Shown piece by piece: positions 12,778 through 12,949 of a DNA stretch of 12,949 bases. The DNA is from Acidobacteriota bacterium (GTDB taxonomy: Bacteria > Acidobacteriota > Terriglobia > Versatilivoradales > Versatilivoraceae), in NCBI GenBank assembly GCA_028875135.1, contig JAPPFQ010000647.1, forward strand, positions 1 to 12,949. The letters are read 5' to 3'. The notes beneath the pieces were generated by a model, which was not told where the DNA came from, searched no databases, and saw only the letters and a list, made by a program, of their open reading frames with translations. A program made the translations under genes and the position numbers. Position 1 is the first letter of the stretch; each line of letters opens with the position of its first letter.

Positions 12778-12949
12778 TCAGTCCCGCCTCCCGGACAGGC
12801 TCCTGTCCAATGCGGCCAGGCTGTCGATGAGCTTTTTCCGCTGGGCCGGGGCAAAGCGGTTCACTTGCTGCAGGTCGCGGAAGAGCTGCCTGGAATCGCC
12901 CCTCACGTCCTGAAAGGCCCGGAACAGTTGGGCGGGGCCGGGCGTCGCC
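12778..12949 (-). CDS. C-terminal part of an unrecognised protein, cut by window edge
   Basis: On the minus strand an open frame enters from the right edge and ends in TGA at 12778-12780, giving 56 residues. The visible end is charged and probably helical: it includes LFRAFQDVRGDSRQLFRDL and RFAPAQRKKLIDSLAALD and ends in SLSGRRD. No membrane segment or known motif is seen. The regular spacing of Leu, Arg and Gln and the clean stop suggest real coding, but the sample is short. It converges on the peptidase gene with a 39-base gap that has no clear terminator. Confidence 0.5.
   Translation of the reverse strand, partial: ATPGPAQLFRAFQDVRGDSRQLFRDLQQVNRFAPAQRKKLIDSLAALDRSLSGRRD

Overview
This GC-rich window has eight gene calls, most on the minus strand, divided by four non-coding stretches. 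No tRNA, rRNA, CRISPR array, transposase or phage gene is visible. The mix of genes suggests a free-living Gram-negative-type heterotroph. An Acidobacteriota origin is my best guess, resting on general resemblance (the two-repeat secreted beta protein, the ACP-acyl-AMP-ligase-acyltransferase fusion and the M24 subfamily). No marker gene proves it.

Layout. 1-558 (minus): N-terminal part of an M32 carboxypeptidase, cut by the window edge. 559-1023: divergent intergenic region with heptanucleotide repeats in opposite orientations. 1024-2046 (plus): PF03706-type membrane protein. 2068-8563 (minus): a run of four genes, in transcription order an ACP-fatty acyl-AMP ligase-PlsC fusion (980 aa), a rhomboid protease, a gluconokinase-type FGGY kinase and a transaldolase. 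The rhomboid and kinase genes are almost certainly translationally coupled. 8564-9074: divergent intergenic region with an AT-rich island and nested palindromes. 9075-9805 (plus): a secreted two-repeat beta protein whose signal peptide and body are in different frames. 9806-10101: intergenic with hairpins. 10102-11307 (minus): metK, preceded by a leader of about 135 nt that holds a strong hairpin and a 28-codon ORF. 11563-12738 (plus): M24 Xaa-Pro-type peptidase. 12778-12949 (minus): C-terminus of an unrecognised protein.

How the genes fit together. The kinase and transaldolase are both pentose-phosphate pathway enzymes: one supplies 6-phosphogluconate and the other rearranges the resulting sugar phosphates. 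The fusion protein looks like a self-contained lipid-acylation machine (activate a fatty acid, load it on its own ACP, transfer it to a lipid acceptor). It sits upstream of a membrane protease and, across the intergenic gap, faces a gene for an exported protein. metK and the two peptidases are housekeeping or general metabolic genes with no visible functional link to the operon.

Most worth a second look: the ACP-FAAL-PlsC fusion, the metK leader with its small ORF, the frame break in the secreted protein, the opposed heptamer repeats at 783-920, and the nested palindromes at 8840-8906. I see no clear sign of a wholly new multi-gene system.
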